The translations under genes and the position numbers were made by a program. Under the pieces are notes generated by a model. That model had not been told where the DNA came from. It was given only the letters and a program-made list of their open reading frames with translations, and did no database searches. Positions 8,137 through 15,505 of a DNA stretch of 34,578 nucleotides are shown in pieces. How positions within the stretch are numbered: position 1 is the first letter of the stretch; every line of letters begins with the position of its first letter. Source of the DNA: JAXIHJ01 sp034189755 (GTDB lineage: Bacteria > Planctomycetota > Phycisphaerae > SM23-33); NCBI GenBank assembly GCA_034189755.1, contig JAXIHJ010000103.1, positions 1 to 34,578 on the forward strand, read 5' to 3'.

Positions 8137-8988
8137 ATGGCAATCAAAGTTTACAAAAGGACGTCTGCCGGCCGGCGAAACAGCTCGGTGAATCTCCGCG
8201 AGGAGATTACCGCCGGAAAGCCGGAAAAATCGCTGCTTAAGCCTTTGAAGAAAACCGGCGGGCGGAACTCCAGCGGCAAGATTACCGTACGTCACCGCGG
8301 CGGCGGGCATAAACGCATGTACCGCCGCATCGACTTCAAACGCAACAAGGACGGCCAGCCCGCAACCGTTAAGACGATTGAATACGATCCCAACCGCAGT
8401 TGCAACATCGCCCTGGTGGAGTATGAAGACGGCGAGAAGCGGTACATCCTCGCCCCCCTGGGGCTGAAGGTGGACCAGAAGATATATTCCGGCGAAAACG
8501 CTGAACCCAGGCGTGGCAATTGTCTGCCGCTTAAGAAGATTCCGGCCGGGATGGAGATACACAATATAGAAATGAACCCCGGCCAGGGCGGTAAGCTGGT
8601 TCGGTCAGCCGGAGTCTCGGCCCGCTTGGCGGCCAAAGAAGGCAAATGGGCTCATCTAATCCTGCCTTCAGGCGAGATGCGCATGGTTAATGCAAATTGC
8701 CGGGCGACGATCGGGCAGTTGGGCAACCTGGACCACTCCAACGTTCATCTGGGCAAGGCCGGCCGAAAACGTTATCTGGGCCGGCGGCCTCACGTTCGCG
8801 GATCGGCGATGAACCCGGTGTCGCATCCGATGGGCGGCGGTGAGGGGCGGCGCGCCGGCGGCAGGCATCCTGTCTCGCCCACAGGAAAACTGGCAAAGGG
8901 CGGAAAAACCAGAAAGAAGCGCAAGGCCTCGAATAAACTAATCCTGCGGCGCCGCCGCAACAAACGCAGCGGGCAGCTCGTGCTGTAG
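8137..8988 (+). CDS. rplB: 50S ribosomal protein L2
   Basis: L2 is a primary 23S rRNA-binding protein close to the peptidyl-transferase centre and needed for subunit joining. The 283-residue product is slightly longer than the usual 273-276. The OB-fold region with ITVRHRGGGHKRMYRRIDFK and the C-terminal motif AMNPVSHPMGGGEGR are present. The histidine corresponding to E. coli His229 is kept, while the neighbouring HPHGG has become HPMGG. The C-terminus is very basic (KTRKKRKASNKLILRRRRNK), as expected for rRNA binding. Confidence 0.99.
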   Translation: MAIKVYKRTSAGRRNSSVNLREEITAGKPEKSLLKPLKKTGGRNSSGKITVRHRGGGHKRMYRRIDFKRNKDGQPATVKTIEYDPNRSCNIALVEYEDGEKRYILAPLGLKVDQKIYSGENAEPRRGNCLPLKKIPAGMEIHNIEMNPGQGGKLVRSAGVSARLAAKEGKWAHLILPSGEMRMVNANCRATIGQLGNLDHSNVHLGKAGRKRYLGRRPHVRGSAMNPVSHPMGGGEGRRAGGRHPVSPTGKLAKGGKTRKKRKASNKLILRRRRNKRSGQLVL

Positions 8989-9007
8989 GCAAGAGGAATC
9001 GCAAGCG

Positions 9008-9286
9008 ATGACCAGAAGCGCGAAAAAAGGGCCGTTCGTTGATGAAAAGCTGTTCCGAAAAGTGCAGAAGCAGAGAGACTCGGGCAGCCAGGAGCCTATC
9101 AAAACATGGGCTCGTGCATGCACTATCGTGCCGGAGTTCATCGGGCAGACGTTCCTTGTCCATAACGGAAAAATGTTCCACCGCGTGTTTGTTACCGAGG
9201 ATATGGTCGGGCATAAGCTTGGGGAGTTCAGCCCGACGCGTATGTTCCGCGGGCACGCCGGCGGCAGGCGGGCCGAGAAACGATAA
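9008..9286 (+). CDS. rpsS: 30S ribosomal protein S19
   Basis: S19 lies on the 30S head, bound with S13, near the A-site tRNA. At 92 residues it matches the family. The start MTRSAKKGPFVDEKL, the central KTWARACTIVPEFIGQTF and the end GEFSPTRMFRGHAG are canonical. An AGAGG ribosome-binding site lies about 11 nt before the ATG. It stands between rplB and rplV as in the standard S10 order. Confidence 0.99.
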   Translation: MTRSAKKGPFVDEKLFRKVQKQRDSGSQEPIKTWARACTIVPEFIGQTFLVHNGKMFHRVFVTEDMVGHKLGEFSPTRMFRGHAGGRRAEKR

Positions 9287-9319
9287 TAACACCAGGTGTC
9301 TTTAAGAAGAATTGTAACG

Positions 9320-9658
9320 ATGGCATGGCAGGCGACACATAAATATGCCCGAATAAGCAGCCGCAAGGTGAAGCTGATCGCGGATATGATCCGCGGTACG
9401 GACGTTCAGGAGGCGATGAACATGCTGAAGTTCACGCCGAATCGGGCAGCCGTCATGGTTTCCAAGGTGTTGACCAGTGCAATCGCCAACGCCAACGAAG
9501 CCGAGGCTAACGTCGAACAGTTGTTTGTAACCGAGGCGCGCGTGGATGAGGGCCCGACAATTAAGCGGTTCCGCCCGAAAGATCGGGGCAGGGCCCACCA
9601 GATACTCAAACGGACCAGCCACATTACCGTAGTGGTTGAGCAAGAACAGGAAGCGTAA
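9320..9658 (+). CDS. rplV: 50S ribosomal protein L22
   Basis: L22 spans the large subunit and its beta-hairpin lines the exit tunnel. I prefer ATG 9320 (112 residues, starting MAWQATHKYARISSRK), because L22 proteins normally begin just before this A-x-HKY-x-RISxRK motif. The frame is open back to GTG 9296, which would add eight residues without a good ribosome-binding site. The C-terminal RPKDRGRAHQILKRTSHITV, which includes the hairpin end, is canonical. Confidence 0.97.
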   Translation: MAWQATHKYARISSRKVKLIADMIRGTDVQEAMNMLKFTPNRAAVMVSKVLTSAIANANEAEANVEQLFVTEARVDEGPTIKRFRPKDRGRAHQILKRTSHITVVVEQEQEA

Positions 9659-9670
9659 CGAGGCGCGATT

Positions 9671-10579
9671 ATGGGTCAAAAAGTCTCGCCAATTGGTTTT
9701 AGGACCGGCATCACGACCGGCTGGAAGAGCCGCTGGTTCGCTCCCAAGAGCAACTACGGTGAATTTCTGGTCGAAGACGCCAAGATGCGTCAGTTTATCG
9801 ACGAGCGTCTGAACCGCCAGCCACCGTATGCGGCCATCAGTGAGGTCGAGATCGAACGGACGCGCGAGGAAGTGAAGCTTCTCATCAAGACGGCCCGCCC
9901 GGGGCTGGTCATTGGGCCGAAGGGTGCCGAAGTGGACCGACTCAAAAGCGCCCTGGAAGACCTGACCGACCGGCAGGTGAGCATCAACATTGTTGAGGTC
10001 AAGAACCCTGACCTGAACGCACAGTTAATCGCCGCAGGAATCGCAGAGCAGCTCAAGCGTCGTGCAAGCTTCCGGCGAACGTTGAAACAGCGGGCCGAAG
10101 CCACCATGCAGGCCGGCGCCAAAGGGGTGAAGATTATTATCTCCGGGCGCCTCGGCGGAGCGGAAATGTGCCGAAGTGAAACACAGATTATGGGCAGCAT
10201 TCCGCTGCACACGCTGGAGGCGGACGTGGATTACGGCTTTACGCCGAGCTTCACGACCTACGGTGCAATAGGTGTAAAGGTCTGGGTGTATCGCGGCATG
10301 TTCGGAGAGCAGCCGAGCGAAGAAGAAATCGCCGCGGCGTCGGCTGCGGCTCGGGCGCGCCGTCGTCGGGAGCGTGTCCCGCCCCATTCCGGCAAACGCA
10401 GAAGCGCCGATGGAGCCGCAGCAAAGCGGCCACGGCAGGCCCAGGCCGAGGTCGTGTCTGAACAAGCTGCACCGCAACCGGAACCGGCTGAGCAGCAGCC
10501 GACAGCGCCGACCGATGCCGGGGCTGAGCAACAGGCTGAGCAACAGGAAGAAAAACCCCAAACCAGTCCGGAAAGCTAG
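9671..10579 (+). CDS. rpsC: 30S ribosomal protein S3 with long low-complexity C-terminal tail
   Basis: S3 guards the mRNA entry channel and contributes to helicase activity. The core is canonical: start MGQKVSPIGFRTGITTGWKS, KH domain with GLVIGPKGAEVDRLK and the C-terminal domain with GRLGGAEM and YGAIGVKVWVYRG. The protein has 302 residues against about 233 in E. coli. The extra part, from about residue 225, begins with a basic patch (ARARRRRERVPP) and continues as a tail rich in Ala, Gln, Glu and Pro, probably disordered. Base usage does not change visibly across the boundary, and the frame runs straight to rplP, so this looks like a real extension. Confidence 0.98.
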   Translation: MGQKVSPIGFRTGITTGWKSRWFAPKSNYGEFLVEDAKMRQFIDERLNRQPPYAAISEVEIERTREEVKLLIKTARPGLVIGPKGAEVDRLKSALEDLTDRQVSINIVEVKNPDLNAQLIAAGIAEQLKRRASFRRTLKQRAEATMQAGAKGVKIIISGRLGGAEMCRSETQIMGSIPLHTLEADVDYGFTPSFTTYGAIGVKVWVYRGMFGEQPSEEEIAAASAAARARRRRERVPPHSGKRRSADGAAAKRPRQAQAEVVSEQAAPQPEPAEQQPTAPTDAGAEQQAEQQEEKPQTSPES

Positions 10580-10595
10580 ATAAGCAGGTATCACT

Positions 10596-11015
10596 ATGGC
10601 GTTGATGCCAAAACGAGTTAAGCACCGAAAGGTCCAGCGCGGCAAGATACGCGGCAAAGCCACGCGAGGCAATACTGTTGCCTTCGGCGAGTACGGCTTG
10701 CAGAGCATGGGTATGGGATGGATTACCGCCAGGCAGATTGAGGCCGGCCGGGTCGCCGCAACACACTTCCTGCATCGTGAAGGGCAAGTGTACATCAGGA
10801 TTTTTCCGGACAAGCCGATCAGCTCCAAGCCGCTGGAAACGCGAATGGGCAAAGGCAAAGGTGAGACAAGCGACTGGGTAGCGTCGGTCAAGGCCGGTAC
10901 CGTTTTGTTTGAAATAGCAGGTGTGGAAGAAGCAACTGCCAAAGCGGCGCTGCGACGTGTCGCCAACAAGATGCCGGTGCGGTGCCGCATGATTCATCGC
11001 CGCGCGGCCTTGTAG
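10596..11015 (+). CDS. rplP: 50S ribosomal protein L16
   Basis: L16 binds late to the 50S subunit and contacts the A-site tRNA elbow. The 139-residue product has the family length. It contains the N-terminal MPKRVKHRKVQRGK, the conserved FGEYGLQSMGMGWITARQIE and the GKGKGETSDWVASVK loop. An in-frame ATG three codons downstream (10605) is possible, but the upstream ATG gives the typical MALMPKR start. It lies 16 bp after rpsC and 15 bp before rpmC. Confidence 0.98.
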   Translation: MALMPKRVKHRKVQRGKIRGKATRGNTVAFGEYGLQSMGMGWITARQIEAGRVAATHFLHREGQVYIRIFPDKPISSKPLETRMGKGKGETSDWVASVKAGTVLFEIAGVEEATAKAALRRVANKMPVRCRMIHRRAAL

Positions 11016-11030
11016 GAATAAGAGTCAGCC

Positions 11031-11258
11031 ATGAAGGTGAGCGAAATTCGAGAGCTTACGGATGAGGAACTGCAGGTGGAATTGGAGCGGCTGCGGCGGC
11101 ACCTTTTCGACCTTCGCGCCCAGGCCGTTACGGAAAAGCTGGAAGATTCGACAATGATCACCAATGCCAGGCGAGATATCGCTCGCCTGCTTACGATCAC
11201 TCGGCAGCGTCAGATTGAAGCAGGCCAGGCCGCCGGCGCCACGGAAAATCGGAAATAG
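11031..11258 (+). CDS. rpmC: 50S ribosomal protein L29
   Basis: L29 is a small helical-hairpin protein at the tunnel exit, next to L23. The product has 75 residues and the typical pattern MKVSEIRELTDEEL, LRRHLFDLRAQAVTEKLED and NARRDIARLLT. The last ten residues form a short Ala/Gly-rich tail. It lies five bases before rpsQ, within the standard L16-L29-S17 order. Confidence 0.97.
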   Translation: MKVSEIRELTDEELQVELERLRRHLFDLRAQAVTEKLEDSTMITNARRDIARLLTITRQRQIEAGQAAGATENRK

Positions 11259-11263
11259 AACAG

Positions 11264-11572
11264 ATGGCCGAAAAACAAGAACAGAGCGAAACACCGCATC
11301 GACAACGTCTGACCGGCACGGTCAGTTCCGTCGGCGGCGAGAAAACGATCCGGGTGGTCGTGGATAAACTGGTGAAGCACCCGCTTTACGGCAAGTACGT
11401 GCGTCGCCGGTCGAAGCTGGCTGTACACGATCCGGCCGACACGGCGAAACTGGGCGACAAAGTGGAAATTGTCTCATGCCGGCCCATCAGCAAGACCAAA
11501 AGTTGGCGGCTGCTGCGTGTTATTCGTCCGGCCGCCGGCTCAGCAGTAAGCGGCTCTGTGGGAAAAGGGTAG
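11264..11572 (+). CDS. rpsQ: 30S ribosomal protein S17
   Basis: S17 is an early-binding OB-fold protein of the 30S body. The product has 102 residues, longer than the 84 of E. coli through an N-terminal extension of about 12 residues and a C-terminal Gly/Ser-rich tail. Core motifs are LTGTVSSVGGEKTIRVVVDK, HPLYGKYVRRRSKLAVHD and the C-terminal ISKTKSWRLLRVI. It lies four bases before the GTG start of rplN. Confidence 0.98.
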   Translation: MAEKQEQSETPHRQRLTGTVSSVGGEKTIRVVVDKLVKHPLYGKYVRRRSKLAVHDPADTAKLGDKVEIVSCRPISKTKSWRLLRVIRPAAGSAVSGSVGKG

Positions 11573-11576
11573 TTCA

Positions 11577-11963
11577 GTGATACAGCAAGAGACGCGATTG
11601 GACGTAGCTGATAACACCGGCGCCAGGGTCGTAGGGTGCATCAGAGTACTCGGCGGCTCGACGCGGCGGCAGGGATTCACGCGCCGAATCGCTTCTATCG
11701 GCGACGTGATCGTCTGCTCGGTTAAGAAGGCTATGTCCGGCGCCGACGTGAAGCCTGGCGATATCGTCCGATGCGTAGTCGTGCGGACCGCCCATGCGAT
11801 CCGTCGGTCTGACGGCAGCTATGTCCGGTTCGACCGGAACGCCGTTGTCATCATTGATGAAAACGGAAATCCTCGCGGGACGCGCATCTTCGGCGCGGTA
11901 GCCCGCGAACTGCGTGAAAAGAACTTCATGAAGATAGTTTCGTTGGCTTCAGAGGTGGTTTAG
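11577..11963 (+). CDS. rplN: 50S ribosomal protein L14
   Basis: L14 is a 23S rRNA-binding beta-barrel at the subunit interface and the site where RsfS docks. It starts at GTG 11577, giving the highly conserved MIQQETRLDVADNTGAR. The 128-residue product also contains KPGDIVRCVVVRTAHAIRR, with a small insertion relative to the 122-123 residues usual in the family, and the end FGAVARELREKNFMKIVSLA. rplX follows after four bases. Confidence 0.98.
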   Translation: MIQQETRLDVADNTGARVVGCIRVLGGSTRRQGFTRRIASIGDVIVCSVKKAMSGADVKPGDIVRCVVVRTAHAIRRSDGSYVRFDRNAVVIIDENGNPRGTRIFGAVARELREKNFMKIVSLASEVV

Positions 11964-11967
11964 CATC

Positions 11968-12303
11968 ATGGCAAGGCACGTAAAAAAAGGCGACACGGTG
12001 GTTGTAATCGCCGGCGACGACAAGGGCAAGACCGGCGACGTGCTCCGCGTGGACCCCAAGGCCGAGACAGTCCTCGTTCAGGGTGTCAATCGTGTCTACC
12101 GTCATCTGCGACCCTCCAGGCAGAATCCGCACGGCGGCCGAATTCAAAAGGAGATGCCCATTCACATCTCCAACGTTCTGCCGCTGGCCCCGAAGACAAA
12201 CCGGCCAACGCGAGTGGGTTTCCGCGTTGGAAAAGATGGTTCCAAGGAGCGATTCGCCAAAGCTTCCGATGAATCGCTGGGTACGGTTAGGAAACCCAAG
12301 TAG
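11968..12303 (+). CDS. rplX: 50S ribosomal protein L24
   Basis: L24 is a KOW-domain protein that initiates 50S assembly. The 111-residue product shows the KOW motif VKKGDTVVVIAGDDKGKTG and the segment GVNRVYRHLRPS. The central IQKEMPIHISNVLP is characteristic. Length is slightly above the usual 101-105. It lies between rplN and rplE as in the standard spc order. Confidence 0.98.
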   Translation: MARHVKKGDTVVVIAGDDKGKTGDVLRVDPKAETVLVQGVNRVYRHLRPSRQNPHGGRIQKEMPIHISNVLPLAPKTNRPTRVGFRVGKDGSKERFAKASDESLGTVRKPK

Positions 12304-12314
12304 GACAGACGCAA

Positions 12315-12860
12315 ATGGTCGCACGACTGCAAGAACGCTATAAAAAGGAAATCGCCCCGGCACTTGCCAAGCGCTTCGGGCACGCTAATCCTTTCGCGGT
12401 GCCGAAACTGCAAAAGATCGTCGTTTCCATGGGAATTGGCGACGCGCAGCAGGACCAGGCCAAGCTGGAAACGGCCCAGAAGCAACTGGCTGATATCGCC
12501 GGCCAGAAGCCCATCGTCACGCTGGCCAAGAAGTCCGTTAGCAACTTCAAGGTCCGCAAGGGCTACAAAGCCGGGCTGAAGGTAACCCTGCGAGGCCCCA
12601 GGATGTATGAATTCCTCGACCGGCTCGTGTCGGTGGCGATCCCGCGCGTCAAGGACTTCCGCGGGCTGAATCCGGCGGCTTTCGACGGGCGTGGCAACTT
12701 CAATATGGGGCTGGTGGAGCAAACGGTGTTTCCGGAAATCGACCCGGCCTCGATAACCTCCGCCCAGGGAATGAACATTTCTCTGGCGACCACGGCCAAG
12801 ACGGATGAGGAGGCAAGGGAATTACTGAGCATGCTGGGCGTGCCGTTTAGGCAAGACTAG
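12315..12860 (+). CDS. rplE: 50S ribosomal protein L5
   Basis: L5 binds 5S rRNA and contacts the P-site tRNA. The 181-residue product matches the family. Diagnostic segments are VPKLQKIVVSMGIGDA, ITLAKKSV-type text (VTLAKKSVSNFKVRKG) and the C-terminal GMNISLATTAKTDEEARELL. No strong ribosome-binding site is visible before the ATG at 12315. Its neighbours rplX and rpsN support the assignment. Confidence 0.99.
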   Translation: MVARLQERYKKEIAPALAKRFGHANPFAVPKLQKIVVSMGIGDAQQDQAKLETAQKQLADIAGQKPIVTLAKKSVSNFKVRKGYKAGLKVTLRGPRMYEFLDRLVSVAIPRVKDFRGLNPAAFDGRGNFNMGLVEQTVFPEIDPASITSAQGMNISLATTAKTDEEARELLSMLGVPFRQD

Positions 12861-12877
12861 AAAAAGGTGAACGGTTT

Positions 12878-13063
12878 ATGACAACGGCTGGGCACATTCA
12901 GAAAGTCGAGAGAACGCCGAAGTACTCAACGCGGATCGTTCGTCGCTGTCAGCTTTGCGGCCGGCAGCGGGGTGTGTACCGAAAGTTCCGCATATGCCGT
13001 ATCTGTCTGCGGAACCTGGCCCTCGAAGGCAAGATACCAGGCATGAAAAAGGCCAGTTGGTAG
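12878..13063 (+). CDS. rpsN: 30S ribosomal protein S14, zinc-binding (type Z) form
   Basis: This is the short, zinc-ribbon form of S14, a 30S head protein. It has 61 residues instead of about 100 for the zinc-free form. Four cysteines, C24-x2-C27 and C40-x2-C43, form the zinc site around RRCQLCGRQRGVYRKF and RICRICLRNLA. The C-terminal GMKKASW is typical. Use of the zinc form here, with zinc forms of S4 and L36 nearby, suggests the organism does not rely on zinc-free paralogues in this cluster. Confidence 0.98.
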   Translation: MTTAGHIQKVERTPKYSTRIVRRCQLCGRQRGVYRKFRICRICLRNLALEGKIPGMKKASW

Positions 13064-13079
13064 GAAGGAAGCTAACGCA

Positions 13080-13478
13080 ATGAGTCTGTCCGACCCGATT
13101 GCCGACATGCTGACTCGAATACGAAATGCCTTGGTCTCGCACATGGACACGGTTAACGTGCGCGCGTCCAAGATTTGCGAGGGTATTTGCCTCTCGCTGA
13201 AGGAAGAAGGCTACATCGTTGACTACAAGCGGATCGAGGACAGCAAGCAGGGCCTGCTGAGGGTGTACCTGAAGTACGGCCCGATGGGCGAGAAAATAAT
13301 TACGGAACTGAAGCGGGTAAGTAGGCCCGGCAAGCGGGTTTACTGCGGCATGGAAGACCTGCCTCGCCCGCTGAACGGTATGGGTGTTTCGATTGTCTCG
13401 ACGCCCAAGGGAGTCCTGAGCGATCGCAAGTGCCGCCAGGAAAAGGTCGGCGGCGAGGTGCTTTGTACTGTCTGTTAG
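13080..13478 (+). CDS. rpsH: 30S ribosomal protein S8
   Basis: S8 is a central-domain 16S rRNA-binding protein; in E. coli it represses the spc operon. The 132-residue product starts with SLSDPIADMLTRIRNAL and ends with VSTPKGVLSDRKCRQEKVGG, both diagnostic. The C-terminal Cys-containing end (LCTVC) replaces the usual LCYVW. GGAAGGAAG (13063-13071) provides the ribosome-binding site. rplF follows after 18 bp. Confidence 0.98.
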   Translation: MSLSDPIADMLTRIRNALVSHMDTVNVRASKICEGICLSLKEEGYIVDYKRIEDSKQGLLRVYLKYGPMGEKIITELKRVSRPGKRVYCGMEDLPRPLNGMGVSIVSTPKGVLSDRKCRQEKVGGEVLCTVC

Positions 13479-13496
13479 TGAAGGTAAACAAGGTTA

Positions 13497-14075
13497 ATGT
13501 CCCGTATAGGAAAACAACCGATTCCCATCCCTGACGGCGTAAAGGTTGCGATTGAAGGCCTGACCGTCAGTACCGAAGGGCCTGTGGGCAAACTGTCCTG
13601 GACGCATCGCCCGGAAATGGCCGTTGAGATCGACGAAGGTTCCCGGACGATCGTCGTTACCCGCAAGGGCGAGAGCCGACTCGTCCGGAGCCTGCATGGC
13701 CTGACCCGCAGCCTCATTGCGAACATGGTCGAAGGTTGCTTGAAGGGCTTTGGCAAGGATATGGAAGTCTACGGTATCGGCTACGGCGTGCAGCTCCAGG
13801 GCGGCAAGTTTACCCTGAACTGCGGCTTGAGCCATCCGGTAGTGTTTGAGGTGCCGGCAGGGCTGACGGTCGAAGTGAAAACTCCCCAGGCCCGCGGCGA
13901 CAACGAACCGGCACGGTTCAGTATTCGCGGAGCAGACAAACAGGCCGTAGGCCAATTTGCCGCCCGCCTGCGAAAAATGCGACCCCCCGAGCCGTACAAG
14001 GGCAAGGGCGTCCGGTATGCTGGCGAGTATGTGCGGCGGAAGATTGGCAAGGCCTTTGCAGGTACAGGTGCATAG
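13497..14075 (+). CDS. rplF: 50S ribosomal protein L6
   Basis: L6 is a two-domain protein near the GTPase-associated centre. The product has 192 residues against about 177 in E. coli. It begins MSRIGKQPIPIPDGVKV, has the middle segment GLTRSLIANMVEGCLKGF and ends with the conserved RPPEPYKGKGVRYAGEYVRR. The family assignment is clear from both halves. A 41-bp gap precedes rplR. Confidence 0.99.
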   Translation: MSRIGKQPIPIPDGVKVAIEGLTVSTEGPVGKLSWTHRPEMAVEIDEGSRTIVVTRKGESRLVRSLHGLTRSLIANMVEGCLKGFGKDMEVYGIGYGVQLQGGKFTLNCGLSHPVVFEVPAGLTVEVKTPQARGDNEPARFSIRGADKQAVGQFAARLRKMRPPEPYKGKGVRYAGEYVRRKIGKAFAGTGA

Positions 14076-14116
14076 TTCGTGTTACCTTTGGGCTTGAAAG
14101 CTGGGCAGGAAAAGCC

Positions 14117-14488
14117 ATGAAGCCGATGGTGAAAAAACAATTGCGACGGCAGCGGCGTAAGCGGCATGTACGGAAACATCTGACGGGTACGCCTGAGAGG
14201 CCACGTCTGACCGTCTTCCGCAGCCACAGGTACATCTACGCGCAGATTATCGACGACTCTGCGGGCCGAACACTTGTCGCCGCCTCTTCATTGGACAAGG
14301 CAACGAAGAAGAAGTTGGCCGACGTAACCGGCGGCCAGGCCTCCGCCGAAGTTGTTGGGACAACCTTGGCTGCCAAGGCCGTCAAGGCCGGGATCGAAAA
14401 GGTCGTCTTCGACCGCAATGGGTACCCCTACCATGGTCGGGTCCAAAAGCTGGCCGAGGCGGTCCGAAAAGGCGGCCTGAAGTTCTAA
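14117..14488 (+). CDS. rplR: 50S ribosomal protein L18
   Basis: L18 binds 5S rRNA together with L5. The 123-residue product carries a basic N-terminus (KKQLRRQRRKRHVRKHL) followed by RPRLTVFRSHRYIYAQIID and the C-terminal FDRNGYPYHGRVQKLAEAVR, all diagnostic. A GGAAAAG ribosome-binding site precedes the ATG. rpsE follows after 19 bp by the start chosen below. Confidence 0.98.
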   Translation: MKPMVKKQLRRQRRKRHVRKHLTGTPERPRLTVFRSHRYIYAQIIDDSAGRTLVAASSLDKATKKKLADVTGGQASAEVVGTTLAAKAVKAGIEKVVFDRNGYPYHGRVQKLAEAVRKGGLKF

Positions 14489-14507
14489 CCGCATGGGAGC
14501 ATGCATC

Positions 14508-15017
14508 GTGGCGTTTAAGAGACGAAAATTCGGCAACAAAACTCTGGAAGCCGAAGGGCTGGAAGACAACGTGGTTCAGATCTACCGCTGCTCCAAGGTA
14601 GTCAAGGGTGGGCGCCGCTTCAGCTTTGCGGCCCTCGTCGTCGTTGGCGACCGCAGCGGCAAAATTGGCATCGGCTACGGCAAAGCCAACGAAGTGCCCA
14701 ACGCTGTCACCAAGGGTATCTCCGACGCCAAGAAGAACATGGTTCCCGTGCCGCTGAAGGGCCGGACCATCCCACATGCCGTGCAGGGAGTCTCCGGGGC
14801 GTCCAAGGTAGTGATGTTACCTGCTTCGGAGGGGACAGGCGTCATCGCCGGCAAGAAGCTTCGCCCGTTGCTGGAGTTGGCCGGCATCCATGACGTGTTG
14901 ACGAAGGCTTACGGCTCGACCTTGCCGAAGAACCTTCTCAAGGCCGGCATGAACGGCCTGATGCAACTGCGGTCGGCTGAGACGATTGCCGCCCTGCGAG
15001 GAGTTAAAATCGGATGA
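14508..15017 (+). CDS. rpsE: 30S ribosomal protein S5
   Basis: S5 is an accuracy and mRNA-helicase protein of the 30S body. I choose GTG 14508 (169 residues, MAFKRRKFGNK), because GGGAG at 14495-14499 sits 8 nt in front of it. An in-frame ATG at 14493 would overlap that site and add a five-residue peptide unlike S5. The RNA-binding part VVKGGRRFSFAALVVVGD and the helix GYGKANEVPNAVTKG are canonical. The stop overlaps the rplO start as ATGA (15014-15017). The L30 gene rpmD, often found between these two, is absent. Confidence 0.97.
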   Translation: MAFKRRKFGNKTLEAEGLEDNVVQIYRCSKVVKGGRRFSFAALVVVGDRSGKIGIGYGKANEVPNAVTKGISDAKKNMVPVPLKGRTIPHAVQGVSGASKVVMLPASEGTGVIAGKKLRPLLELAGIHDVLTKAYGSTLPKNLLKAGMNGLMQLRSAETIAALRGVKIG

Positions 15018-15457
15018 AGCTGGATGAGATATTGAGTTCGGCGGGCAAGCACAAGGCTCGCAAGCGCATAGGCCGAGGCGTTGGTTCTGGCTGTGGTAAG
15101 ACTTCCGGCCGCGGGCATAAGGGTATGGGCGCCAGGTCCGGACGGGGCAAACGCCTCGGGTATGAAGGCGGCCAAAACCCCACGTTGAGGCGGATCCCGA
15201 AACGAGGCTTCTCGAATGCACAGTTCCGCACCGAGTATCAAATTGTAAATGTTGCGGCGCTGGAGCGGTTCAGGGGCGGCAGCAAGGTCGATCCTCAAGC
15301 CCTCCTGGCCGCAAGGCTAATTGAAGATGCCGCCAAGCCCGTCAAAGTGCTGGGCAATGGTCGGCTTACCAAGAAGCTGACCGTTACGGCGGAGGCGTTT
15401 TCGGCTTCGGCCGAGGAGAAAATCGCCAAAGCCGGTGGCGTTGTCGAACGGGCATAA
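15014..15457 (+). CDS. rplO: 50S ribosomal protein L15
   Basis: L15 is an assembly protein with a long Gly/Arg-rich N-terminal extension that threads through 23S rRNA. The 147-residue product shows RIGRGVGSGCGKTSGRGHKG, then GGQNPTLRRIPKRGF and a C-terminal globular half with VKVLGNGRLTKKLTV. Its ATG overlaps the rpsE stop by four bases. A stem-loop lies in the 48-bp gap before secY. Confidence 0.98.
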   Translation: MKLDEILSSAGKHKARKRIGRGVGSGCGKTSGRGHKGMGARSGRGKRLGYEGGQNPTLRRIPKRGFSNAQFRTEYQIVNVAALERFRGGSKVDPQALLAARLIEDAAKPVKVLGNGRLTKKLTVTAEAFSASAEEKIAKAGGVVERA

Positions 15458-15467
15458 CAGCAGCAAG

Positions 15468-15488
15468 GCCGGTTGTGTAGCAGCCGGC
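15468..15488 (+). promoter_or_regulatory. Stem-loop between rplO and secY
   Basis: GCCGGTTG (15468-15475) can pair with CAGCCGGC (15481-15488) through eight pairs, one of them G-U, around a five-base loop. No T-run follows, so an intrinsic terminator is unlikely. It could attenuate or stabilise the transcript at the step from ribosomal genes to secY. That role is inference from position only. Confidence 0.4.
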
Positions 15489-15505
15489 GTATATAGGGTT
15501 TTTGA

